NCBI GenBank assembly: GCA_963555705.1
Contig: OY743172.1
Span: forward strand, 25,357,446 to 25,421,445
DNA length: 64,000 nucleotides
Origin: Ligustrum vulgare
Taxonomy: Eukaryota > Streptophyta > Magnoliopsida > Lamiales > Oleaceae
Direction of reading: 5' to 3'
Shown: positions 1 through 8,526 of the stretch, piece by piece
Numbering within the stretch: the first letter of the stretch is position 1
Layout of the letters: every line of letters begins with the position of its first letter
The notes under the pieces: generated by a model
The model's input: the letters and a program-made list of their open reading frames with translations, nothing else
The model's database searches: none
What the model was told of the DNA's origin: nothing
Position numbers and translations under genes: made by a program

Positions 1-73
1 GAATCATGACCCGATATTCACGATGCGATGGCTCGACGATGCGGAATAAAGAACCACGACTTTCGAAACACCA

Positions 74-179
74 CAAGGATTTGCCCAATCGCCTTGATAA
101 GTCTCTGATTTGAACGCCACAAATATTCTCGCGAATATTTGATAAATTCGAGATGAACGCCACAAGATAATCAATCTTG
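74..179 (-). other. Three-hairpin array in left LTR
   Basis: Three successive inverted repeats at 74-96, 120-141 and 163-179 are each flanked on the plus strand by A-C-(G/A)-C-C-A on the left and GATAA on the right. The middle one is a perfect 9-bp stem (CAAATATTC / GAATATTTG). The first has lost its loop-closing pair here relative to the right LTR. See the copies at 2412-2520 and 3830-3935. Confidence 0.7.
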
Positions 180-428
180 ATAAGTTTGGGTTTGTAATGT
201 GAATCCACACATTAAACAATTGAAAAACATTCAATCTCTGTTTTATTTAATCATCAAAGTCTTTTTTTTACAATGAATCAAAAAGGCGTATAAATAAGCA
301 AAATAAAACCCTAATCGCTAATTTACTCAAAATAGAATTCTAACTAACCTAAAATAGCTAAAAACTGATAAGGAAATAAAATATTGCGAAATCTTTAAAT
401 TCCACAGCGGCGCACGTCCAGAAGCTGT

Positions 429-627
429 CTTACGGCCGTGAGTATCTTCATTTACGGCCGTAAATTGTGTAACTGAAATATGTTACGGCCGTGAGGATTT
501 TGGCTACGGCCGTAAGTCTTTTTTTATCCGGTTATGAATTAGGCAGAGAATAGGTTAAGGCCGTGATCCTTGACATTACGGCCGTGATCTTCAAAAGTTA
601 CGGTCGTGACCAATCCACGACCGTGAT
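429..627. repeat. Array of ACGGCCGT palindromes in left LTR
   Basis: Eight copies of a short palindrome of the form TTACGGCCGTRA occur in about 200 bases, two of them (or their equivalents) altered to AAGGCCGT and ACGACCGT relative to the right LTR. The first half of the array carries the most regular copies. Confidence 0.8.
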
Positions 628-756
628 TCAATTTTCGGTTCTGTTCGATACGGTTTGATCTTCAAAGCTCGTCGAACCTGCTGAATTCTTGTTTTGGCTT
701 GAATATTTAAATTTTCCCGTCAAGCCTGCTATGACTCCTACTGTCGAGGGTCCGGA

Positions 757-1782
757 TCACATCATACCCTCCTTCTTTAGGATGATTCGTCCCGAATCAT
801 AGCTTTGTTCCTGGTGTTTCACTTCACCTCCTGGATCAAACGGAAAATTTCTGCTTCCATGCCATGAGTTCAATAAATTGGAATCCTTTGATTTGCTAAC
901 ACGGAAGAGATGGAGCTTGAACTTCCTTTGCCATTCGTAGTGTGGTTGAAGCTTCCAGTCATAATTATCCTGCAAAAAAGATTTAAACAAAATGGGGAGG
1001 GACATGTTAGCTTCATGAGGTACAAGGTATGGATCCTTGTATTCATGACAAACCACCACCAACTCCACTTCTTGAACCACGAGGCTCTTCTCTTTGCCTC
1101 TTTCCTCCTTTGCAATTTCTTGTTCGATTTTTTTATCTTCAAACTCAACCACATCTCCGACCTCCACATTTGAATCACCATGTTCATGTACTACCCCATC
1201 ACTACCAAAATGTGGATCTTCCAATTCAAAGCTCAAAATTTGTACTTCTACCCCAACTTCTAATTCCTCATCAAATTTTGGAGTTTGTTCACCTAACTCC
1301 ACATTTTCCTCATCAAATTTTGGAGTTTGTTCACCTAACTCCACATTTTCAACTCCTACCACAAAGTTCGGGGTCTCTTCAACTAATTCATGCCTTAAGC
1401 CTCCCTCCTTCTTTTCAACTTTCATATCCCGAGGCTCAACATGATTTTCACTCTCTTCTAACCATCTAATTACCGCCTTTCGTTTCTCCTCCTTTTTTCG
1501 CAATTTAGCCAAATATTTTCTTTCTGCCTCCCGTTCACACATCAATCTTTCCTCATAAATTTCTTTTTGAATTTTCAAAATTGCTTTTGGATCAATCTCA
1601 GCTCCTCTCTTAACCCCGATTCCATCCCTAGGTTTAGGATCACGCCTATAATCACTACGATTTGCTTGAGATCGCCCATTTTTCAATTTCCCTTCCCTTT
1701 CATCTAATTTATCCACCCTAACCAAAGCCTCATTCAAAAATCTCCACATACGTTCTTTGGCGTTTTCATGGGAATTGGACAT
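757..1782 (-). CDS. Acidic, coiled-coil-like ORF of a non-autonomous gypsy-like element
   Basis: This uninterrupted ORF is the only long one in the downstream half of the element. It opens at 1845, but the methionine at 1782 (start MSNSHENAKERMW) is the more natural start because the residues before it are a hydrophobic run derived from leader sequence. The protein is about 341 residues, very rich in Glu, Lys and Arg, with a probable coiled coil around residues 60-120. A 14-residue unit (core VELGEQTPKFDEE) occurs twice in tandem. The stop codon falls just inside the LTR. I see no capsid, zinc knuckle, protease, reverse transcriptase or integrase motif. The charged tail ahead of the purine tract resembles the end of gypsy polyproteins in position only. 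The function is unknown. Confidence 0.5.
   Translation of the reverse strand: MSNSHENAKERMWRFLNEALVRVDKLDEREGKLKNGRSQANRSDYRRDPKPRDGIGVKRGAEIDPKAILKIQKEIYEERLMCEREAERKYLAKLRKKEEKRKAVIRWLEESENHVEPRDMKVEKKEGGLRHELVEETPNFVVGVENVELGEQTPKFDEENVELGEQTPKFDEELEVGVEVQILSFELEDPHFGSDGVVHEHGDSNVEVGDVVEFEDKKIEQEIAKEERGKEKSLVVQEVELVVVCHEYKDPYLVPHEANMSLPILFKSFLQDNYDWKLQPHYEWQRKFKLHLFRVSKSKDSNLLNSWHGSRNFPFDPGGEVKHQEQSYDSGRIILKKEGMM
765..779 (-). other. Polypurine tract of the gypsy-like element
   Basis: On the minus strand the bases before the 3' LTR read AAAGAAGGAGGGTA, a typical plus-strand priming site for an LTR retrotransposon. Its position immediately inside the left repeat fixes the orientation of the element. 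Confidence 0.75.
1266..1349 (-). repeat. 42-bp in-frame tandem duplication
   Basis: Two adjacent 42-base units (1266-1307 and 1308-1349) are identical by eye and encode the doubled 14-residue block in the acidic ORF. The length keeps the frame open. Confidence 0.9.
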
Positions 1783-1845
1783 TGTAAAATTTATGTGGAA
1801 GGACACAGAAAAAGAATAATGAAAACAAAGGATCAAGAAATTCAA

Positions 1846-2201
1846 GAAAGTGGTTCTTGAATGGGCTATTTTTTTTTTTTTTTTTTTGAATTTAGGATGA
1901 ATTTTCGGAATAAATAAAATAATAAAAAAATAATATGTATATATTTTTTATAAATCCGAAAATTCGACAACGAACACAAGAAAACAAACGGAACTTAATT
2001 CGTATAAGAATTAAGCAAAACAAACACTTTTGAAATTTGTTGGATTTTTATATGGATCAAAAAAAAGAAAAAATTTACTGGCACGAAGAACGAGAAAATC
2101 AAGAAAAGAAAGACTCAACAACAAGATATGGATGATTTTTATGGGACTCGATGATAAACATAAAAATCAAGCTGGATAGAAAAACCTGAATTCAGAGTCC
2201 A
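1846..2201 (-). other. Leader region downstream of the internal PBS
   Basis: This AT-rich stretch shares several blocks (for example the GGCACGAAGAACG and TATGGATCAAA neighbourhoods) with the leader at 3252-3677. It is therefore a second, diverged copy of the element's 5' leader. It has no open frame. Confidence 0.55.
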
Positions 2202-2213
2202 GCTCTGATACCA
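2202..2213 (-). other. Internal primer-binding site (tRNA-iMet)
   Basis: The minus strand reads TGGTATCAGAGC, complementary to the 3' end of initiator methionine tRNA. It lies two bases from the start of the internal LTR piece. It is a second PBS inside one element, besides the one at 3678-3689. Confidence 0.85.
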
Positions 2214-2215
2214 AA

Positions 2216-2590
2216 TGATGACGCGATCCCAGTCGGGGAATCTCGTCGCACACGCGGAATAACGATAATTAAAACCTAGGAAAGATCTAAATCAGATCGA
2301 CACAAGACAAACAACGAAAAATAAGGATAGAACGACGGTAAAGCCTTGACCCGACAATCACGACGCAATTTATGACGATGCGGATTGAAGAACCAAGATT
2401 GGTGAACGCCACAAGGACTTGTCAATTTCCTTGAGAAGTATCGAATTTGGAAACGCCACAAATACTCTTGCGAATATTTGATAAGTTTGCTGGAAGAACG
2501 CCACAAAGATCGGATCTTTGATAAGTTTAAGAAAAAGGGAATAAACTCAACCTCTCAATTTTGGAGAATCCGCTCACAAATTTTATTAAT
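2216..2590 (-). repeat. Diverged LTR fragment inside the element
   Basis: It starts TGATGACGCG immediately beside the internal PBS. It shares the layout of the first 300 bases of the flanking LTRs, including three hairpins with AACGCCAC flanks, but differs at many positions. It breaks off where the protease relic begins, so only the PBS-side part of an LTR is present. Confidence 0.75.
2412..2520 (-). other. Three-hairpin array in internal LTR
   Basis: Inverted repeats lie at 2412-2433, 2459-2480 and 2504-2520. Stems are CAAGGA/TCCTTG, CAAATACTC/GAATATTTG (one wobble pair) and CAAAGAT/ATCTTTG. Compared with 3919-3935 the third stem has changed on both sides while staying paired. Confidence 0.7.
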
Positions 2591-2594
2591 CAAC

Positions 2595-3251
2595 TCAAAC
2601 TTGTCTCTTCACCTTAACTTCCCCCGACTCAGTCAACCATTGTAATTTATAAGGTGTTGGATGTTTCGTTAAGGGTAAGCCTAATTTTTCCACCAACATT
2701 GTACTAACTACATTAGTACAACTTCCCCCGTCAATCACCAAGCTACAAACTTTTTCATCCACTAAGCATCTAGTGCGAAAAATATTATCTCTTTGCCCAT
2801 CCACATTTTCCAAAACATTCGCCTTACGCTTAACGCTAAGAACATGCCTATCAATAATTGACTCATCCACCACAACACTTTTAGCCCCTTCACTATCACA
2901 CCTAACCTTTTTACGTGGACAATCAAGTGCAATGTGACCCCGTTCCAAACATTTAAAGTACTTAACATTTTTACCCTTGAGAGGCTTGGAATCAGAATTA
3001 TTTTTACCTTTGATTGTCGGTTCCTCCATCCTTTTATGAACATGATCACTACTCTCCCGTTTTGATGTCTCTTTATACTTCAATGGCTTTTCATCACCCC
3101 CATCTCCACCTCTAGAATTGGCTTCACGCCCCTTATGCCTCCTAGCCCTAGAATCCGCCTGATGTTGCTCCTTTTCCCATTGAGCAAGTTCTGATTCCCT
3201 TCTTTCCATCCTAGCCATCAATTTCTCAAATTTTACCTTCATGGCCTCCAT
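2595..3251 (-). pseudogene. gag-protease relic, Ty3/gypsy type
   Basis: The 218-residue frame holds an N-terminal charged coiled region, a zinc-knuckle relic near residue 100 and a retropepsin start near residue 175 (VIDGGSCTNVVS). The capsid domain normally found between the N-terminus and the knuckle is missing. The knuckle lacks its first cysteine: the pattern is Y-F-K-C-x4-H-x4-C instead of C-x2-C-x4-H-x4-C. The frame stops right after the protease core, where the internal LTR piece joins, so reverse transcriptase and integrase are absent. It is a deleted gag-pol remnant that cannot supply a normal capsid or polymerase. Confidence 0.8.
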
Positions 3252-3677
3252 CTGTTTAAAATTCTTGTGGTCACCTGTTGATGGAGATTTTTCCCTGCGA
3301 GAGATGGTTAGCTTTCAAAAATTCCTCTCGTGTTTATTTTCACTCGTGTATCACACTCAATCCCTTCAAATTTCACCCAAGAACAAACCAAGGATCAACA
3401 ATCAAGGAATTTATGGAAGATACGAAAGGTAAAAAATTAGAAAATTCTCGGAAAATTGGATTTTTTTTTTTAATCTGCCAGAAAATTTGACTACAAGTAT
3501 GGCAGAAAAAACGGAATTGGATTTGGACGAGAAACGAACAAGAAAAACACTTTTGAATTTTTGGGACTGACTCTTATGGATCAAACTGGAAAAATTTATG
3601 ACTGACACGAAGAACGCGAAGAACACGAAAAAAAAATCAAGAAAATCAAGAAACCCAAGAATCTGAAATAGATCCAA
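3252..3677 (-). other. 5' leader of the gypsy-like element
   Basis: This untranslated stretch lies between the outer PBS and the gag relic. It is A-rich in the sense direction's complement and related in blocks to 1846-2201. No supported gene is present. Confidence 0.5.
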
Positions 3678-3689
3678 GCTCTGATACCA
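3678..3689 (-). other. Primer-binding site (tRNA-iMet)
   Basis: The minus strand reads TGGTATCAGAGC two bases inside the right LTR, which makes the right repeat the 5' LTR. Confidence 0.9.
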
Positions 3690-3829
3690 AATGATGAGGT
3701 TCGAAGCGCGGAAGAAACGCCGGAAAGTTCCGAACTCAGGTTATGGTTGGACGGATGAATCATGACCCGATATTCACGACGCGATGGCTCGACGATGCGG
3801 AATAAAGAACCACGACTTTCGAAACACCA

Positions 3830-3935
3830 CAAGGATTTGCCCAATCTCCTTGATAAGTCTCTGATTTGAACGCCACAAATATTCTCGCGAATATTTGATA
3901 AATTCGGGATGAACGCCACAAGATAATCAATCTTG
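3830..3935 (-). other. Three-hairpin array in right LTR
   Basis: Hairpins lie at 3830-3852 (CAAGGA/TCCTTG), 3876-3897 (9-bp stem CAAATATTC/GAATATTTG, 4-base loop) and 3919-3935 (CAAGAT/ATCTTG). Each is embedded in a repeated frame, in the sense direction TTATC-stem-loop-stem-TGG(C/T)GTT. Spacing between hairpins is about 23 bases. Confidence 0.75.
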
Positions 3936-4185
3936 ATAAGTTTGGGTTTGTAATGTGAATCCACACATTAAACAATTGAAAAACATTCAATCTCTGTTTT
4001 ATTTAATCATCAAAGTCTTTTTTTTACAATGAATCAAAAAGGCGTATAAATAAGCAAAATAAAACCCTAATCGCTAATTTACTCAAAATAGAATTCTAAC
4101 TGACCTAAAATAGCTAAAAACTGATAAGGAAATAAAATATTGCGAAATCTTTAAATTTCACAGCGGCGCACGTCCAGAAGCTGTC

Positions 4186-4384
4186 TTACGGCCGTGAGTA
4201 TCTTCATTTACGGCCGTAAATTGTGTAACTGAAATATGTTACGGCCGTGAGGATTTTGGCTACGGCCGTAAGTCTTTTTTTATCCGGTTATGAATTAGGC
4301 AGAGAATAGGTTACGGCCGTGATCCTTGACATTACGGCCGTGATCTTCAAAAGTTACGGTCGTGACCAATCCACGGCCGTGATT
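4186..4384. repeat. Array of ACGGCCGT palindromes in right LTR
   Basis: Eight palindromic or near-palindromic copies of ACGGCCGT occur at intervals of about 20-30 bases, one changed to ACGGTCGT. CpG-rich sites in an otherwise AT-rich LTR stand out. Confidence 0.85.
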
Positions 4385-4520
4385 CAATTTTCGGTTCTTT
4401 TCGATACGGTTTGATCTTCAAAGCTCGTCGAACCTGCTGAATTCTTGTTTTGGCTTGAATATTTAAATTTTCCCGTCAAGCCTGCTATGACTCCTATTGT
4501 CGAGGGTCCGGATCACATCA

Positions 4521-4724
4521 ATAACGAAACATATTTCACCGAAATTCTTTTTCACACATGATCTTGATAAGAGTGGTGAAATTGATGTTTGACATATTCG
4601 TTCAAATGATAATCTAGCATATATGTTCACAAAATCTTTACCTACTACAACATTTGAAAATTTGGTAAATAAGATCGGAATGCGTCGACTCAGAGATCTC
4701 AATCAACGTCATCAAGAAGATTAG
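4521..4724 (+). pseudogene. Ty1/copia RNase H C-terminus relic
   Basis: Reading on the plus strand, the last about 45 codons match the C-terminal end of a copia RNase H domain (core NDNLAYMFTKSLPTTTFENL, then NKIGMRRLRDL) and stop at 4722-4724. An in-frame TGA (about 4590) lies just before the match and the upstream frame is broken. The gypsy-like LTR interrupts it at 4520, so the 5' part of the element lies outside the window or is lost. Confidence 0.8.
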
Positions 4725-4762
4725 ATACGCGCTACACTATTTTTTTATTTATTTTTAGTTGA

Positions 4763-5054
4763 GTTTTTATCTCATTGGGTTTTCAAGCAAGTTTTTTAAT
4801 GAGGCAACAACTGTACTCTTTTTCCTTCGTTCAGGTTTTATCCCACTGAGTTTTACTGACAAGGTTTTAACGAGGCAGCACTTCAGAATTCAAAGCTTCA
4901 ATACATGATTTATTCTTATTATCGTTTGATGTCATTTCGAACAATAGACTCAATGATTCACAATGGCCAATATCAGGGGAGTAGCTGTACTTTTTTTTCC
5001 TTTACTTAAGTTTTATCCTACTAGATTTTCTTAGCAAGGTTTTAACAAGACATG
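4763..5054 (+). repeat. Three imperfect repeats in copia 3' untranslated region
   Basis: A unit with the core TTTTATC-C-ACT-G-GTTTT...AAGGTTTTAACGAGGCA recurs at about 4763, 4831 and 5008. This layout between RNase H and the 3' LTR is familiar from plant copia families. A purine-rich stretch (CAGGGGAG) lies near 4974. Confidence 0.6.
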
Positions 5055-5082
5055 CTGCATAATGGGTCATTCAATGAGGAGT

Positions 5083-5310
5083 GTTATAAAATGTATATAA
5101 TGTGAATGACCAAATTTACCCTTATAAATTTTACTTTATTACAATTGTGTCATTACTCTCTCCTATAAATAGGGGCTTGATTTAGAGGTTTTAAAACACA
5201 CCTCTTCAATAAGAAGAATTTTATATTTCTCTCTATCTCTCTCTATCTTTCTATTCTCTTTATTTTACTATAGTTTTACAACAATTTCAATCTTAGAAAA
5301 AATGCAATTC
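5083..5310 (+). repeat. 3' LTR relic of the copia element
   Basis: After GAGGAG the sequence starts TGTTATAAAATG and runs through a TATA box to a CT-rich stretch. The right end is not sharply defined. Position and order (RNase H end, 3' UTR repeats, LTR) support the call. Confidence 0.55.
5164..5171 (+). promoter_or_regulatory. TATA box in copia LTR relic
   Basis: TATAAATA followed by GGGGC sits about 80 bases inside the putative LTR. An AATAAGAA stretch about 40 bases further could serve as polyadenylation signal. Confidence 0.5.
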
Positions 5311-5384
5311 AAAGTTGCTAAAATCAGGTCTTAATTATATTTGATTAATTAAAATAAATAATTATAAATATTTTATTAATTAAA

Positions 5385-5770
5385 TATATTAAGATCACAA
5401 TCCTATACAATTTAATGTTACAATAATTATTTTTGGCCATATATTATATAATTATTTGGTCACAACTTATTTTTCAATCACAAATTAGAAATTTATATTC
5501 GATCACAATTTATCAATTTAATCGGTCACAGTTTAATACTCAGTCACAAATCACAAATTTTATAGGTCACAGTTTATTTCTCGATCATAAATGATAAGTA
5601 TTATGGGTCACAACCTTTTTCTTTTTACAAATTATGAAAATAATCGATTACAAATTATTTTTATGTCACGATTTATAAATTAATTAGTCACAACTTAAAA
5701 AACAGTGAGTTAGAATTATAAATTTAGTCACAATCTCAACTTTTTTGGGTCACAAATTTGTGATCTCTCA
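5385..5770. repeat. Degenerate GGTCACAA array
   Basis: The motif (g)GTCACAA or ATCACAAAT followed by TTTAT-like sequence recurs a dozen or so times, at roughly 25-35-base spacing. Examples are near 5457, 5485, 5510, 5525, 5545, 5572, 5606, 5690 and 5748. It looks like an old satellite or stacked minisatellite. No coding potential. Confidence 0.5.
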
Positions 5771-5999
5771 AACTTTCTATTTGAACTTTGTTCTACTGGT
5801 TCACCATGTTCGGAGAGAATGATTTTACTCAAAGAATATCATGAGCATAGTAACTATAACTTCATACACTGACTAGGTAGATGAACGAGCCACAATTCGT
5901 AATATTTTCAAGATAACCTTAACAACTGAATTGTGAACGAAAAACATAACTTGTGCACTTAGAATGCTGACCCAAACTAGAAAAATGCATGTAAAGCAA

Positions 6000-6329
6000 G
6001 TGGAGATTTATGGATGACAATAGAGTGGAAAATCCCCGATAATAACGGGGATGGAGATGAAAAAGTATACCCGATCAGGGATAGTGATTGCTTTCAAATC
6101 TCATCCCTGCCCCAAACTCGCACCGAAATTATTCCCTATCAATAAGTTTAATTAAAAAAATCTAAACAAATTAAAAGTGTCATATATCACCCGATGCCCA
6201 AATCTATAATTTCAAAATCAAATCTTACATTTCAACTTTATACTACCTTTCATCTCTCACTCTCAAGTCTCGTCTCATTATCTCCAAACATAATTTAAAA
6301 CACAATTAAACTTGTACTGCTCTATAAAA

Positions 6330-6368
<39 letters not shown>

Positions 6369-6520
6369 ACTAATAATAATAATAATAATAAACGGGATGT
6401 AAATGGGGATTATGACATCCCCGTCTAAGTGGGGATGAGAGGGAGTGAAGATGGTAAAGATCCGACGAAGAAGAGGGGATGAGGATTGGCATCCCCTTCT
6501 CGTTGCCATCCCCATGGAGA
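6000..6520. mobile_element. MITE-like segment with GGGGAT-rich ends
   Basis: The left end has TGGATGACAATAGAGTGG near 6010. The right end, on the minus strand, has GGATGGCAACGAGAAGG, a loosely matching inverted terminal sequence. Both ends contain GGGGATG/CATCCCC words and the middle is AT-rich. Target duplication is not clear, so class is uncertain. Confidence 0.35.
6330..6391. repeat. TTA/TAA trinucleotide inverted repeat
   Basis: A (TTA)n tract of about 12 units is followed, after ATACTAA, by (TAA)n of about 7 units. The two tracts can pair into one hairpin. Confidence 0.9.
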
Positions 6521-8517
6521 CCAGAAGCTAAGACATTAACAAAAAACTAGTAAATAGTAAATACTGTATCAAAAAACAAGGCATTAAATACATCAAACAC
6601 CTTCAAGGCTAATACTACATTCATTTTAGTTCTTTTAGCACGATTAAATATTTATTTATTGTAGTCTTTTTGGCTTACAACAAAAAACTACAATTAGAAA
6701 TCTGAAATGTTATTGTTAGATTTTGTCTAACCATACCTCTTGATTTGTATTACAACATAGTATGATTTTTTTTTTTTAATTAACTTTCACGTTACCCCTA
6801 TATATTTAGCTATATACCCAATATACATTTACTCATATTTAATAATATTAAAAAATTTATTACATTAATTAATTTATTGTTAAGAATTACATTGTTATAA
6901 TATAATTTCATATGATTATTTATTTGAAATGAATTAACTCACCATCAACATTTTACAATGTTATAATAAAATTTCATGTTATTATTCTCACATTATTACA
7001 CTTTTATTTTTTTAGTATTAAAAATGAAGAAAAACTACTCTGTCATTTAATAAATATTATTAGAATATTATATATTAATATAATATTTAAAATATTACAT
7101 CCAAAATATTAAAAATTGAATCTTCTACTCAAATTTCATAGTTTATATTGTATATGTATTATATTGTGAACATAATAACCACGTATGTGAATTTCAATTC
7201 AAAATGCTACAATTTTGTTAATACTTGACTTTTATTTTATAGGTAATATAAAAAAACATTTCAAAAACATTAATTCACATTTACCTTTTTTTTGTCCTTT
7301 TATTATTTGTTGTTCTTCTCAATATTTTTAAAATTTTGTACTGATTTATTATTATAGTTTTTTCTTTCAGTTTTTTTAAAAAATTATGTTATAATTTTTA
7401 TTTCGTCGTTTAATAAATATTATTATGATTATAAAATATTAATATAATAATCAAAATATTACATCTAAAATTTCAAAAAATGAATTGTTAACTCAAATTC
7501 CATAAATATATATAACATTATATTCAATCCAAAAATGTTACAACTTCATTAATCCATGGTTTTAATTTTCATAGGTTACATGAAAAATATTTTACAAATT
7601 TTAATTCATATTTATTTATATACAATATAATTATTAATACAATTATATTGCACTATATTAATATAAATTAATTTTTGAATTAATCTGCATATGACGTTTT
7701 ATACGTAGTGCTTCATTGACTTCCATACTAAATCAATACATAACAATGAGATACTCTAAATCTTTCAACAATATCATCGTTATCAATTAATAATATCAAT
7801 AACATAATTCATTACATTAATTTATTACCTAATAATGTATAATATACAATGTATAATATAATTTAATATTATTATATGCAACTCCTTCAATTTTTGTGGC
7901 AAAAGAATTTTTTTCAACAAAAATGCGAGTATGTTGACTACTTCAATGACAAACTAATTGAGTTATTTCATGTCGAAATTGTAGAATTTGTCAGTTTCGA
8001 TGAAGCAATAAATAATAAAAACTAATTTTAATAAGAGGGGCTCTAAATACATTTTTGACAAATGGTATCCTACCAAACAAGTTAATCTCGAAAATAAATC
8101 ATTCAATGATACTCTAAAGGAATTTAGATTCATCCAACGATCTTTGGAATGAGACATGAATGATTTATCGTAATTTCAAAAGACATGTAATTCATGCAGA
8201 AATGAGCATTGGATAATATGATGAAAAATAATTTTTTCTTTCACGTATCCTATTAATTCCAGTAAATAAAGGCGTATATTAATTAAAATTCAAGATGAAT
8301 AATTTTCAATATGTCTATACCTTGCAATAACTATTAACAAGGCTTAATGATTACTATTGAAATATACATTCATGAACATGGGTCAATTATATATAGAATT
8401 TTCTCTCGAAATTTCAATACAAACTATTAAAGTTTTTGTAAAATCAAAAATTAAAAATAAGAAAATTTGTGAGAAGTTGACAAAAAAAATAAAATTATGT
8501 ACAAAACAGTGTTATTA
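6521..8517. other. AT-rich intergenic stretch, no gene seen
   Basis: Long runs of A/T-rich sequence contain two loosely similar halves (around 7020-7230 and 7380-7560 share words such as ATTAATATAATA and AAAATATTACATC), suggesting an old duplication. The right part (from about 8200) is probably the body of the Helitron-like element whose end lies at 10345-10567. Short frames here have no recognisable product. Confidence 0.5.
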
Positions 8518-8526
8518 TAATCGAAA
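8518..8526. other. 9-bp target-site duplication, left
   Basis: TAATCGAAA directly precedes the foldback element and recurs exactly at 10345-10353. Confidence 0.9.

Larger units (their letters stand above)
1..764 (-). repeat. 3' LTR (left copy, truncated by window start)
   Basis: It matches 3756-4520 nearly base for base and ends, on the plus strand, in the terminal CACATCA shared with the right copy. About 65 bases are missing beyond position 1. Differences from the right copy include substitutions inside the ACGGCCGT palindromes. Confidence 0.9.
1..4520 (-). mobile_element. Non-autonomous, chimeric Ty3/gypsy-like LTR retrotransposon
   Basis: Two long direct repeats, 1-764 (cut by the window edge) and 3692-4520, bound this element. 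The initiator-methionine tRNA primer-binding site lies directly inside the right copy, and a purine tract (minus strand) lies directly inside the left copy, so the element reads on the minus strand and the right copy is its 5' LTR. In sense order it holds leader, gag/protease relic (3251-2595), a second diverged LTR piece (2590-2216) with its own PBS and leader, an acidic ORF (1782-757), purine tract and 3' LTR. No reverse transcriptase or integrase is visible, so movement would need helper proteins. About ten substitutions separate the LTRs over 764 shared bases by eye, indicating a fairly recent insertion. The family is judged from the gag/protease relic. Confidence 0.85.
3692..4520 (-). repeat. 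5' LTR (complete, 829 bp)
   Basis: On the plus strand it begins TGATGAGG and ends CACATCA, that is TG...CA. It carries the three-hairpin array (3830-3935) and the ACGGCCGT array (4186-4384). It was inserted into a copia relic, whose coding sequence resumes at 4521. Confidence 0.9.

Noticed and set aside
910..1469. Several open frames on the plus strand opposite the acidic ORF
   Set aside because: They are shadows of the Glu/Lys-rich minus-strand ORF; composition (Ser/Pro/His-rich) and overlap argue against a second gene.
5083..5310. Possible host promoter because of a clear TATA box
   Set aside because: Context (RNase H end, 3' UTR repeats, TG start) shows that it is a copia LTR, and no host gene follows.
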